Positions 10,890-21,409 of a DNA stretch of 64,000 bases are shown here, in pieces (position 1 is the stretch's first letter; each line of letters starts with the position of its first letter). The notes below the pieces were generated by a model, which had not been told where the DNA came from, did not search any database, and worked only from the letters and a program-made list of their open reading frames with translations. The translations under genes were made by a program, and so were the position numbers. Origin of the DNA: Monodelphis domestica (lineage: Eukaryota; Chordata; Mammalia; Didelphimorphia; Didelphidae); assembly GCF_027887165.1 (NCBI RefSeq), contig NC_077233.1:219498017-219562016 (forward strand), in the 5' to 3' direction.

Positions 10890-11190
10890 GGGACCTTGCC
10901 AAAAAAGAACAGGGTTTCCTAGGAAATTCAACCAACGAGCAAGGAAAGTTAGCTTTGCCATTTACAGAATTCGGGCAAAAGATGGATTAGCTGGCATTTG
11001 ATGCCAGAGGAACATCGCCTGATGAATGTGCAAGTGCAGCACTTGGGGCCTCCATTGTCAGTCATGGAGAAAATGAGTCGTGACGTCAGCCTCCCCGTAA
11101 AAGGATGAGGCAGCAATAGGGGCTCTGTCTTTCTGGCTCTTCACCGGGGAGCTCCAGTAATTCATTAATATGTTTACCAGAAGCCCCCTC
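10890..11190. promoter_or_regulatory. Candidate conserved regulatory segment with CRE
   Basis: Repeat-free sequence containing a perfect palindromic cAMP-response element TGACGTCA at 11081-11088, with AATTCATTAATATGTTTACC (homeodomain-like ATTA and forkhead-like TGTTTAC) near 11160-11178. The motifs are seen; enhancer activity is inference. Confidence 0.35.
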
Positions 11191-11375
11191 TCTTAGCAGG
11201 TCAGGGGAGGGACAGAGAGCTACTGGGAGCAGACAAGAGAGGATACCAAACAGCTGCTTATGAGGCAGTATCCCTGGAGCACTGAGAGAGGATGCAGCTA
11301 CTGGGCACCCTCCAGATCTCTGGGGACGCCGTGGATGGAGGGAGAGACAGTTGGAGAAAGATTAAACCAGGGCTG

Positions 11376-11542
11376 GGGAGGCGGCTGGGTACATAGGGGT
11401 CAAATCTGGCCTTGGACTCTTCCTAGCTGAGTGACCTTGGGCGAGTCACTTAACCCCCATTGCCCAACCCTTACCACTCTTCTGCCTTGGAACCAATACT
11501 TAGTATTGACTCCAAGACGGAAGGTAAAGGTTTAAAAAAAAT
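11376..11542 (+). repeat. CORE-SINE type A with head deletion
   Basis: GGCGGCTGGGTACATAGG jumps straight to GGTCAAATCTGGCC, then CORE (GAGTGACCTTGGGCGAGTC) and tail to GACGGAAGGTAAAGGTTT plus an A run. Confidence 0.82.
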
Positions 11543-11852
11543 CATGGCTGTGTGGATGTTCAGAGAGTTTGAAATGCCTGCGCTGACCAGCACCACCTTT
11601 TCTCACAGATGTTCATGCTCATAGAAAAGCACTTGGCAGAGTATTATGGGCCCTTTGCTTCTGTCACTCAGGTGGCAGAACTCTCTGTTCTCTACAATAT
11701 CATGTGGATGTCGAAGGCTGTATACTTGGAATCCCATACTCAGACTTCAAGTTGCTTCAACCATATTGGGAAATTGAGTCCACGTCTCCTCTTACTGGGT
11801 CTAGGGGAAATCTGCTCCTGGACCAAGTTGCCATCACAGGTCCACCATCTTT

Positions 11853-12098
11853 CCTTTTTTTTTTCCAGTTTTGGAAAATTTTATTTAATTTATTTACAAT
11901 ACTTTTCCATAGTTACAAGATTCATGTTCTTTCTCTTCTCTTCCCCCAAACACCCCCCACCTACCCATAGCCAATGTGCAATTCCACTGGGTTTTACTTG
12001 TCATTGATCAAGACCTATTTCCCTATATTATTGATATCTGCACTGGGGTGATCGTTTAGAGTCTAAATCCCCAATCCTATCCCCATTGACCCATGTCA
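11853..12098 (-). mobile_element. L1 3'-UTR fragment, minus strand
   Basis: Plus-strand CAATTCCACTGGGTTTTAC, TCATTGATCAAGACCTATTTCC and AGAGTCTAAATCCCCAATCC are reverse complements of the L1 3' UTR seen forward at 19680-19830. ACCATCTTT flanks it at about 11844-11852 and 12099-12107, a likely target duplication. Confidence 0.82.
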
Positions 12099-12811
12099 AC
12101 CATCTTTACTTTTGCCCAGCTTCAGCCTTTTGCCACATTCACTGCCCTTCCCTTCTCTGGAGAGACAGAGAACCCTTGGCCTGCAGCACCCTCCAAATAG
12201 CAAGAGTGGAAGCCTCATCCTTTTCCAAGGACTGCTAAAGGTTCCACAGTTATTCATATCATTCAAGGAGTCTGTGTTTGCCTTTCTGGCAAACATGTCA
12301 TTGCTCAATGGTAAAAGGTAAATGGAGAATGAGAGCTGAAGAAGGAGGGCAGTCTGAATCCACAAGCAAGGCTGCTTTTTTCCAGTTTTTGGCTCTCTGG
12401 CTAGGTGACCTCTATTTCTGGGATTCAGATGCTATGGAGAACTCCCAGGTACATAATCCATCATTTCATATTTCTGTTGCTCAAGCTCCCATCCACTAGC
12501 TTGGAAAATGGAGAGTTGTTGGTAGATAAAGAAGCAGGCTCTGGGGACTTACACTGACAGGCTAGAATGGACAAGTCCAATAGAAGCATGGCAATGGGCT
12601 GAATGATTGATCAAGATACCTTCCAAACTTATGATTCTGACATTGCTCAATTTTGACAGCATATGCAATTTATTTTTTTTAATCTCATGATTAGTAACAT
12701 AACTAGTAATTCTGGAAACTGCCACATTCAGTTCAGTCCCATCTCTCTCATTATCAAGGTGCCATATGCCATTGAAATGTGTTGAAACTGGCATGCCCAT
12801 TTGAAAAGAGA

Positions 12812-12939
12812 ATGGCCACCATTTTGTTTCAGGAAAACAGACTGAATTCTACCTCAATTGAGGGTATGTCTTGATATCCTTTTAGGAGGGAGCCAGATTT
12901 TTTATCAAGACCAGTCTTTTCCTTTGAAAATATTTATGG
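12812..12939 (+). repeat. Diverged direct repeat, copy 1
   Basis: Shares an exact stretch around TTTTGTTTCAGGAAAACAGA and, with small gaps, roughly 80% similarity by eye over about 120 bases with 17012-17128. The two copies bracket a SINE and the long L1. It could be a tandem duplication later split, an unusually long target duplication, or two copies of an unnamed repeat. Confidence 0.65.
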
Positions 12940-13110
12940 AGAGCCATGCCTAGAGAGGGATAGTCCCGGGTTCAAATGTGGCCTCAGACATTTCTTAGCT
13001 GAGTGACCCTGGGCAAGTCATTTAATTTTCATTGCCTAGCCCTTACCACTCTTCTGCCTTGTAACCAATACATAGTATTGATTCTAGGATGGAAAGTAAG
13101 AGTTAAGAAA
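12940..13110 (+). repeat. CORE-SINE type A, 5' truncated
   Basis: Begins at GAGAGCCATGCCTAGAGAGG, continues through GGTTCAAATGTGGCC and CTGGGCAAGTCATTTAA to GGATGGAAAGTAAGAGTTAAG. It lies exactly between direct-repeat copy 1 and the L1 5' end. Confidence 0.88.
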
Positions 13111-13850
13111 GAATAGCCATGGAGGCAGAGTCAAGATGGTGGCATAGAAGCAGCAAAAGTTCAGACCTCCTTACCAATTACAAACTAAATGCTCCTAGAG
13201 GACTGAAAATCAAACCTAACAACAAGACAGAGCCAAGGAACCCTTCTGCTGGACTCAATCCAAAAGGTATGTCCCCCAAAAGCCAGAATTCAAGAATACT
13301 CAGGTTTAAGGGGAAGGCAGAAGGAAGGTCCCAGAACCCCTCCCCCCCCACATCTAGAGCGCTAAGACTCCAGTGGCAGCGGGAACCTCTAGGTGGGCAA
13401 AGGTGTTTGTCTGGAGGGTGTACCTTGCGTGCAGGGCTATGCCAGGTGCAAAGCATGGAAGAAGGGTGGTGGGGAAGGAGCTGGAGAGAGAACACAGAGC
13501 AGGCAGCCTGGTCAAAGAGGTGGAGACCCTCTATATTGCTTCAGCCTTCCAGGAGGTTTTGGCCTCAGAGCACATCCAGCCCAACCCAGCTGAACTTAAT
13601 CCCATCAAAAGTCTTAAGAGGTCAGGGAAGCCCAAGCTCCAACACCCCTCCCCCACAGACTGCTGGACTTAATCCAATCAAAAGCCTCCAGAGGACAGGG
13701 AAGATCAAACTCCAACACCCCTCCCCCACAGACTGCACAGAGAGATGTTCTGTCAAAGCTCCAAGAGGGAAGACTGACAGAAAATGCCAAAACCAAAAAA
13801 ATGAGAGGAGAAAGAGCACAGACAACTATGAGGAGTAAAGAAAGGTAAAT

Positions 13851-14615
13851 ATGAGCAAACAACAGAAAAAGAAGAAAGAAATTACAATAGACAGTTTCTA
13901 TACAGGCAACAAACAGAACAGAGGAGGAGGGATCATCAAATGATAAATCAGAGATCCCAGCAAATTGGATACAGACTTTGGAATAACTCAAAATGCAATT
14001 CAAAACACAATTAAGAGAGGCTGAAGACAATTGGGAAAAGAACTTAAAAACTAAGATAAATCATCTGGAAACAGAAAAATAGTGTCTTGAAAGCCAAAAT
14101 CAACCAGCTTGAAAATAAGGCAAAGGAGATGAAAGATGAAGCAAAGGAAATGAGAGATGAGGCAAAGAGGATGAAAGATGACCTCCAAAGAAAATCAGAC
14201 CAGAAGGAGAAGGATGACCAAAAATCCAGGGATGAAATCCAATCTTTAAGAACCAGAATACAACAACTAGAATTAAGTGACCTCACAAGGCAGCAGGTCA
14301 CTATAAAACAAAACCAAAAGAATGAAAAAATTGAGGAAAATATGAAGCATCTCATTCAAAAAGCAGAAGATTTAGAAAATCATTCCAGGAGAGACAACTT
14401 AAGAATCATTGGTCTACCAGAAAACCATGACAAAAGAAAAAGGCTGGATATAATACTACAGGAAATTATCCAAGAAAAGTGCCCCGATATTCTATAACAA
14501 GAGGGAAAAGTGGAGATTGAAAGATTCCACAGATCACCTCCTGTACTTAATCCCCAACTGACAACACCCAGGAATATTATACCCAAATTCAAGAACTATC
14601 AGACCCCCCCCCCCA

Positions 14616-14646
<31 letters not shown>

Positions 14647-14906
14647 TTACAGGCTGCCAAGAAGAAGTCATTCATATACCATGGAACCACAGTGAGGATA
14701 ACACAGGATCTGGCTGCATCTACACTGAAGGACTGAAAGGCATGGAATATGATATTCCAGAAAGCAAGGGAACTAGGTCTACAACCAAGAATCAACTACC
14801 CAGCGAAACTGACTATATTCTTACAGGGGAAAGTATGATCATTCAACTAAATAAAATAATTCCAAGAATTTGTAAATAAAAGACCAGACCTGAACAGAAA
14901 ATGTGA
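13851..14906 (+). pseudogene. L1 ORF1 remnant (RNA-binding chaperone)
   Basis: ORF1 encodes the trimeric coiled-coil RNA-binding protein of L1 particles. An ATG at 13851 gives MSKQQKKKKEITIDSFYTGN, parallel to the N-terminus of the minus-strand L1 ORF1 at 56529. A frameshift and stops follow. 14087-14497 is open and shows repeated heptads (KEMKDEAKEMRDEAKRMKDD) and then NHSRRDNLRIIGLPE, the start of the RRM-like domain. Another frameshift lies near 14497. A C-run, A-run and TA-microsatellite at 14607-14648 breaks the C-terminal domain, which still shows LQPRINYPAKL near 14775-14810. It cannot make protein. Confidence 0.8.
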
Positions 14907-15689
14907 TGTCCAAGCACAGAACTCAAGAGAACTCAAAAGGTAATTTTAAAAGAGGGAAAAAATAATAACAAAACAAAACAAAAAAAAAACCTTTTTCTAA
15001 GAGACTCAATAAGTTAAAATGATATGTATCCCTATAAGAAAAGATGTCATTGGTAACTTGAAAACTGTTGTTATCACCTGGGCAGCTAGAAGAATTACAT
15101 TTAGAGGAAACAGTGACAAACTGTATAGGATGAAATAACAAGACATAAATAGTATATAGATATATATGCATAAATACATATACATTGTGTGTGTGTATAT
15201 ATATATATACAACTAGAGCTAAAAAAAAAGGTTAAACTAAAAGAAATAGGAAAAGAAACAAAAGGGGGGGTAAATTTGTATGTCACAAAAAAAGCTCATG
15301 ATAGGAGTGGGGAGAACATCAATACACTGGAAGGGTATAGATGTTGGAGATAGGAAATACTCAACTCTTACATGCATTGAAATTGACCCAAAGAAGGAAG
15401 AACAATCCAATCAATTGGGACAGAGAATAGATTCGCACCCTATAGGGGAGTAGAAGTGTAACAAACAGACTGGTGGAGAGGGAAGCAGTATAAGGGAGGG
15501 AGAGGGTGGGGGGGTAGTTTTAAAAAGACTGCAAAAAAAATAAAGGGGGGAATAAGAAGGGAGGGAAGTAGAAAGGGAAGTAAAAATAAGGGTAGGAATT
15601 AGGGGAACTGATTAAAAACAAACATTGGTGTAGAAGAAAATAGTGAAAGAAGAAAAGGCTGGACCAGGAGTAGAAATCAAAATTCTGGG

Positions 15690-16836
15690 AAATACACAGC
15701 TAGTAACCATAACTCTGAATGTGAATGGAATGAACTCACCCATAAAATGCAAGTGAATAGCAGAGTGGATTAGAATCCAAAACCCTACCATATGCTGTCA
15801 AAAAGAAACACACATGAGGAAGGTAGATACGCATAGGGTGACAGTAAGAGGATGGAGCCAAATCTATTGGGAATCAACTGATAAAAAGAAGGCAGGAGTC
15901 TCAATCATGATATCTGACAAAGCCAAAGTAAAAATAAATCTAGTTAAAAGAGATAGGGAAGGTAATTACATCCTGATAAAAGGCAGTATAGACAATAGAC
16001 AATCCATACTCAACATGTATTCACCAGATGGCATAGCATCCAAATTTCTAAAGGAGAAACTAGTGGAGCTCAAGGATGAACTAGATAGAAAAACTATACT
16101 AGTGGGAGACCTGAACCTTCATCTATCCAAACTAGATAAATCAAACCAAAAAATAAATAAGAAAGAGGTAAGAGAAGTGAATGAAATCTTAGAAAAATTA
16201 GAGTTAGTAAATATGTGGAGAAAAATAAATAGGGACAAAAAGGAATACACCTTCTTTTCAGCAGCAAAGGGTACATTCAAAAAAAATTGACTGGCATAAA
16301 AGCATTGCAAACAAGTGCAAAAGAGCAGAAATAATAAATCCAACCTTTTCAGATCATAATTCAATGAAAATAATAATTAGTAAGGGTACACGGAGAGGTA
16401 AATCAAAAATTAATTAGAAATTAAACAATACGATTCTCCAAAACTGGTTAGTCAAAGAACAAATCATAGAAACAATAATTTCATTGAAGAAAATGACAAT
16501 GATGAGACAGCCTTTCAAAACCTATGGGATGCAGCCAAAGCAGTACTCAGCAGGAAATTTATATCCTTGAGTTCATATGTTAACAAATTAGGGAGGGCAG
16601 AGGTCAATGAATTAGGCATGCAAAATCCTCAGATGAAGACTAAATTAGAGATCCTAAAAATCAAAGGAGAAATTAATAAAATTGAAAGTCAAAGAACTAT
16701 TGATTTAATAAATAAGACTAGAAGCTGGTACTTTGAAAAAACAAATAAAATACACAAATTACTGGTCAGTCTAATTAAAAAAAGGAAAGAAGAAAACCAA
16801 ATTGACAGTATACAAGAAGAAAAGGGAGACCTCACC
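15690..16836 (+). pseudogene. L1 ORF2 remnant, endonuclease and linker only
   Basis: ORF2 supplies endonuclease and reverse transcriptase for target-primed integration. Here the endonuclease starts at LVTITLNVNGMNSPIK (about 15694) with an early stop at codon AAG-TGA (about 15753). The QETH motif, whose E binds metal, reads KETH. GDLN of the second metal site is kept near 16110. A frame runs open from 15814 to 16290, then shifts, with SDHN visible after the shift near 16350. Further on 16567-16836 reads the region before the reverse transcriptase (SRSWYFEKTNKIHKLLVSLI, then KEENQIDSIQEEKGDLTS). The match ends there; FADD and everything C-terminal are absent. Confidence 0.82.
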
Positions 16837-16840
16837 TCAT

Positions 16841-16925
16841 GCTGGAAATGTCACTTCTCTGTAATTTATTTTCTCCAATTGTAAAAAATTAGGGGCAGTG
16901 AGGTGGCTCAGAGAATAGAGAGCCA
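16841..16925 (+). repeat. Inverted repeat, left arm (85 bp, perfect)
   Basis: Base-for-base reverse complement of 17757-17841. It extends to 16837 and 17845 with one mismatch at 16840. This arm sits inside the L1 between the broken ORF2 and the L1 tail. It contains about 50 bases of non-repeat flank followed by the first 31-35 bases of a type A SINE (GGGGCAGTGAGGTGGCTCAG), cut abruptly. The other arm has the complete SINE and so is the probable source. Confidence 0.95.
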
Positions 16926-17011
16926 AATTGCGTGTAGGCTGCGGGAAGGGTGGGTGGAGGGGAGGGAGGGAAATAAAGTGATTATTGTAACCAAAAAAAA
17001 AAGAACAAATA

Positions 17012-17128
17012 GCCAATATTTTGTTTCAGGAAAACAGACTGAACCATATTCCAGTTGAGAGTATGTCTTTTAATAGGAGGCCAGATTTTTATCAAAATCA
17101 GTTCCTTTGAAAAATATGGAAAGATCCA
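17012..17128 (+). repeat. Diverged direct repeat, copy 2
   Basis: Counterpart of 12812-12939. It follows directly after the L1 poly-A and the probable target duplication, with small deletions relative to copy 1 (for example where copy 1 has TTGATATCC). Confidence 0.65.
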
Positions 17129-17344
17129 TAAGCAAAACAAGAGCTAAATAGTCAGCTTGAAACAGGAACCTTCCTTCTATCTGTTGGTACTTGTTAGCAA
17201 ATCTGCTGAATTCTCAACGAGTGTGTAGAACGAGATAAAACAGACCTACTATACTCAATTCTGGGGATTATTTTGATCATGTGGCTGGCCAGCAAAGTTA
17301 TTTGGAATAATTCAAATTTTTCTTATTCTGGAGGCAAGCATCCG

Positions 17345-17480
17345 GTTCATTCAGCAAGCATTTATTATGTTGCTACTGCATTCTAGGCATGTTTTCAGCC
17401 TCTGGAGACACAGATATATGCCCTCAAGGAGCTTACATTCTTGTGGGGAGAAAACATGTTCACAATACAAAATATATTCA
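17345..17480 (+). repeat. Ancient unnamed interspersed repeat
   Basis: CAGCAAGCATTTATTATGTT, a CTAGGCATGTTTTCAGCCTC stretch and GCCCTCAAGGAGCTTACATT follow the consensus-like order seen again at 26600-26940 and 33677-33760 (size-variable AAGCATTTATTA..GGCAC..CTCAAGGAG..). I cannot give the family name. Confidence 0.5.
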
Positions 17481-17593
17481 GAATATAACAAAAATGACAG
17501 TCTCCTCCCCTGTGTTCTTGCACAGGCCTGGAATGCTTTCCCTTTCCTCCTCCTGTTATAAAATCAGAGACAAAGCTAGGCAGAAGGAACCTA

Positions 17594-17792
17594 ATTTTTA
17601 ACCCTTAAGTTCTGTCTTTAAATTGATACAAGTATCAGTTCCAAGGCAGAAGAGCGATGAGGGCAATGCAATGGAGGTCAAGTGACTTGCCCAGGGTCAC
17701 ACAGCTAGGAAGAGTCTGAGGTCAAATTTGAACCCATGACAACCTATCTCCAGACATGGCTCTCTATTCTCTGAGCCACCTCACTGCCCCTA
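17594..17792 (-). repeat. CORE-SINE type A, full length
   Basis: Reverse complement of the family from tail (TTAACCCTTAAGTTCTGTC) to head (GAGCCACCTCACTGCCCC). Its head end is the part copied into the left arm of the inverted repeat. Confidence 0.88.
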
Positions 17793-17841
17793 ATTTTTTA
17801 CAATTGGAGAAAATAAATTACAGAGAAGTGACATTTCCAGC
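17757..17841 (-). repeat. Inverted repeat, right arm (85 bp, perfect)
   Basis: Partner of 16841-16925, with 831 bases between the arms. It covers the first part of the minus-strand SINE plus about 50 bases of flank (AATAAATTACAGAGAAGTGA), and so records the pre-existing local sequence. Confidence 0.95.
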
Positions 17842-17845
17842 GTGA

Positions 17846-18085
17846 TTTTGTTTTTCCAGCCATGTCCAATTCTTCATGACCCCATTTAGGGTTTTCTTGG
17901 CAAAGATACTGGAATGGTTTGCCATTTCCTTCTCCAGCTCACGTCTACAGGGCTATATGACCTATTAAACCATGGGTCACACAGGTAAAAAGTGTTTGAT
18001 GCCAAATTTGAACCCAGGAAGATGAGTCTTCCTGACCCCAAGCCCACCCGCCTATCCATTGCACGTCCTAGCTGCCCTATTGCCA
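17846..18085 (-). repeat. CORE-SINE type B (MAR1-like)
   Basis: Shows TTCATGACCCCATTTAGGGT, GGTTTGCCATTTCCTTCTCC, a shortened CORE segment and CTATCCATTGCACGTCCTAG at its head end. Confidence 0.87.
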
Positions 18086-18335
18086 GTCTAACGGCTAGTA
18101 AATATCCCAGAAAAAAATTGAATTTTGGTCCATCTCACTTCCTTCAAGGGTCATCTCGAGTGGGGACTCCCTTTTCTGATCTTCCTCATTGTTACTGCTG
18201 CCCCCACTACTATTCAGTAGTACATTTACCAACCTGTGTACTTGCTGTTTCCTTTCTTCCCTCCCTCCATGAGCAAGAGAAGTTTTCGTCTTCATCTTTG
18301 TATCCCCAGTGTCTAAATGACTGAGTGAATGAACG

Positions 18336-19024
18336 AGCATGAATGAAAACTCAGAAGGTTCCCACTTTCCCAGAGGCCACTTGGACACTTACGAGGATAC
18401 ACTCAGCACATTTTACACCATCGAGGGTGAAAAGGTGGCTACAGCGACCTAACACGCTTGGCATCCCGACACTGGAGGCCAGCAGTAACCCAACATGCAG
18501 GCACAGAGAGGTTCGGTTGTCACTTGAAAGCTAGACATCTTGACTATCCCCGAGCACACTTCTCAAGACCCTGCATCTCATTCAGAGGCCATCTGTTCTA
18601 GCACCTTTCCCTGGGTGATGGTAAAATCAAGCAATGGACCATCATCCATGCAGTAATCAAGTCTCAAATCTCCATGATCTCAGGATCCCAGCCTTAGCGG
18701 GGAAAGGAACCATAACAGCTGTCTAGTCCAACCCCCCCACCCCGTGGGATTTAAATTAACGTCCATAACTCCCAGTATTATATTTTATAAGATTTATTAT
18801 TAATCACTTGAAGTAGAAATAAAAAATGGAAGTACAAAGCTTAAGTATGACCATGTGATTAAACTTTGCTGCCAAGCTCTCCCTGTCGCCTCCACAGCCG
18901 CATCTGGGAAGAAGAGAGAGACGGGGTTACACCAAAATATATCCTCCCCACGTTACCATGTAGCATAAACAGGAGATGCAAGGATGCAAATTGGATGCTG
19001 GGTAAGATAGTTCTGGGGAACAAA
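18336..19024. other. Unassigned sequence
   Basis: Unique-looking sequence with no gene signal. AT-rich ATTATATTTTATAAGATTTATTATTAATCA near 18776-18806 recurs almost identically at 20326-20356 with similar flanks (AACTTGAA..). This suggests an unnamed repeat shared by 18760-19020 and 20310-20540. Confidence 0.4.
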
Positions 19025-19130
19025 CTCCATCTACACACCCCTCATTTTACTGTGATGAAATAGGCTCAGAGAGGTTATTTGACTTACCCAATGTCACTCA
19101 GATAGTAAATGGCAGAGCTAAGCTTATACA
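19025..19130 (-). repeat. MIR fragment
   Basis: CTCAGAGAGGTTATTTGACT and GTCACTCAGATAGTAAATGG are the reverse complement of a MIR CORE. Confidence 0.7.
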
Positions 19131-19315
19131 ATGACTTCTCTGCCCACAGAGGACCCAAGACAGTCTGTCCACATGCCCTTCTGCCAGGGCACAGGGGAAA
19201 ATATTCATATGCCCTACCTTAGGCAGACTCACCTGACAAACTCCTAAATAAGTCTCTAGATCTCTACTGTATCTGTTCTCCAAAGTTCCTCATTGTCTTT
19301 CAAGATCATAGAGCC

Positions 19316-19897
19316 CTTCTTTGTGGTGGCAAAAAATTGGAAAATGAGGGGTTTCCCTTCGATTGAGGAATGGCTGAACAAATTGTGGCATATTTGGTGA
19401 TGGAATACTCAAAGGAATAATAAAGTGGAGGAATTCCATGTGAACTGGAACAACCTCCAGGAATTGATGCAGAATGAGAGGAGCAGAACCAGGAGAACAT
19501 TGTACACAGAAACGGATACACTGTGGTAAAATTGAACGTAATGGACTTCTCTACTAGCAGCAATGCATCAATTCAGGACAATTCTGAGGGACTTATGAGA
19601 AAGAACACTATCCATATCCAGAGAAAGAACTATGGGAGGAGAAACACAGAAGAAAAACAACTGCTTGATCACATGGTCTATGGGGATAGGATTGGGGATG
19701 TAGACTCTAAAGGATCACCCTAGTGCAAATATTAATAATATAGAAATAGGTCTTGATCAATAACACATGTAAAACCCAATGGAATTGTGCATCATCTATG
19801 GGAGGGAGGTGGGGGTAGGGGAGGGAAAGAACATGAATCTTGTAACCATGGAAAAATATTCTTAATTAATTAATTAATTAATTGAAATTTTCCCAAA
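19316..19897 (+). mobile_element. 5'-truncated L1 with 14-bp target duplication
   Basis: Carries the end of ORF2 (ATTGAGGAATGGCTGAACAA), the 3' UTR with GGGGATGTAGACTCTAAAGG, and a tail of TTAATTAATTAATTAATTAA. AAGATCATAGAGCC is repeated exactly at 19302-19315 and 19898-19911. It is a useful local reference for what a complete 3' end of this L1 lineage looks like. Confidence 0.93.
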
Positions 19898-20529
19898 AAG
19901 ATCATAGAGCCATGTTGACGAACCTATGGTGTGCATGCCAGAGGGGCCTAATCCCTTTTCCCTCTCCACTGTGCCTGAGGACATTTCTCTCATTACCTGC
20001 CCCTCTGTCCAGCAACCCAATGGGAGTGCTTCCTCCCTCCCCTGTTTTGGGTAAGGGAATGGCTCACATACTGCATGAGGGTGCAGTTTGGACACTTGGT
20101 CTCTAAAAGGATTGACATCACCATCATAGGGTGAAGAAGGTGCCACTTTCCTGGTATTACTACTAGTTATCTTCATAAAGACACACACACACACATACTC
20201 CTTCTTGCTTCTTTCTTTATCCTTTTCTCCCCATATCTAATCACTTGCCAAGATTCTTGGAATAAGTATTTCTCACTAGTGACCATTCCTTTTGTGAGAA
20301 TTAAATTTAATATATAATAACTCAAGTATTATATTTATAAGATTTATTAATAACAACTTGAAATAAAAAGCTAGAGTAAAAACCTGCCTAACTCAACTGC
20401 CATCTCCATAAAGAAGAGCGAAAGGGAGGAGCCACAGAGAATTATAACCAATCAATGTAGCAATGCAAACGTGAGGATTCAGGGAAAGGGATGCTGGGAG
20501 ATGAAAAAGAATTCTGGGGAACATAGTCC

Positions 20530-21262
20530 TGGAGTTCAAGATTTTCCAACTATATAATTTCCTTCTTTATGGCCACTGTTCTACTTCGATCCTCTCAATA
20601 TCTTGGACTATGATATCTCCTACTTGGTGTCTGATTCCAGTCTCTCCCCATCTGCTCAATCCATCCTCCAAAAGATTGCCAAAATCTTCCTAATCCACCA
20701 CCATTCCTTCTTTTATTCATCTGACCATTCATTCATCCTCACAGACCTTCAGTATCTCACCACTGGCTACCAAATGAAATTCAGATACTAGCATTCAAGG
20801 CTTTTCACAATCTGATGCTCGTCAACTTTCCAAACTTATTTCATCCCACGTGTCTTCAGACACTCTACACTTAGCCAAGCCTAAGTAATCACCATTCTTT
20901 ATCTTGTCCTCCTCCCTACTTCTGCACAGTTGTCCAAACTGTCTCCCACAGAATGGATTCATAGCCCAGATTCCCACAATTTCTTCCTACTGACGTTGTG
21001 CCTGTCTTTCAACACTCAACTCAAGGTCTACCACATCCCTAGTGCCCTCAGCTAGAAAGAGTGGCCCGCTTCCTTGAATCTCTCCAATCACTCTGACCTC
21101 CCCTCTTCACTAAATCATTTTCTCATTTGTGTTATAGTTATTTGTGTACCTGTCTTGTTCTCCCACTAAGCTCCTTGAAGGCGAGGACTATGACATTTTT
21201 CATCTTGGTGTCCCCAGCGTCTAGTCTGAAGCTCTTTAATAAATGTTTGTTGAAATGAATTA
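20530..21262 (+). repeat. L2, 3' part of ORF2 and 3' UTR
   Basis: TTCAAGGCTTTTCACAATCT, then CTTCTGCACAGTTGTCC and finally CTCCTTGAAGGCGAGGACTA and TTTAATAAATGTTTGTTGAA follow the end of L2 in order. Heavily mutated. Confidence 0.75.
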
Positions 21263-21409
21263 AATCCCAAACTTCTATTTTTTAAAGTCTGCCCTTTAGT
21301 GCTCTGGACACATTTACCCAGGGAAACAACAAGGCTCCCACACCAACACACCAACAGTTTAACCTAAAAGGTAGCTGAAAAAAGAAAGCCAATGAGGAAG
21401 GAGATAGAG

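Larger units (their letters stand above)
13121..17002 (+). mobile_element. L1 with complete 5' end, internally deleted
   Basis: Starts GGAGGCAGAGTCAAGATGG. The CAAGATGG at 13132-13139 matches the YY1-type site at the start of mammalian L1 promoters. A 5' UTR of about 730 bases is followed by ORF1, an intergenic spacer with TA/TG repeats, and ORF2 up to about 16836. ORF2 then stops, with its reverse transcriptase missing. An 89-bp stretch not from L1 follows (16837-16925), and after a few bases comes the L1 3' end (GGAGGGAGGGAAATAAAGTG) and ten A residues at 16993-17002. AATAGCCA lies on both sides (13112-13119 and 17008-17015), a plausible 8-bp target duplication. If so, the whole 3.9 kb behaves as one insertion. 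Confidence 0.85.
17485..18335 (+). repeat. L2 copy split by two SINEs
   Basis: 17490-17592 (CCTGGAATGCTTTCCC) and 18100-18335 (CTTTGTATCCCCAGTGTCTA then AATGACTGAGTGAATGAACG) are consecutive parts of the L2 3' region. They are separated by the type A SINE at 17594-17792, the short unique stretch that forms the inverted-repeat arm, and the type B SINE at 17846-18085. Confidence 0.6.

Noticed and set aside
13119..13838. 239-codon plus-strand frame at the start of the L1
   Set aside because: It lies wholly in the L1 5' UTR, its ATG overlaps the target-site border, and the real ORF1 starts at 13851.
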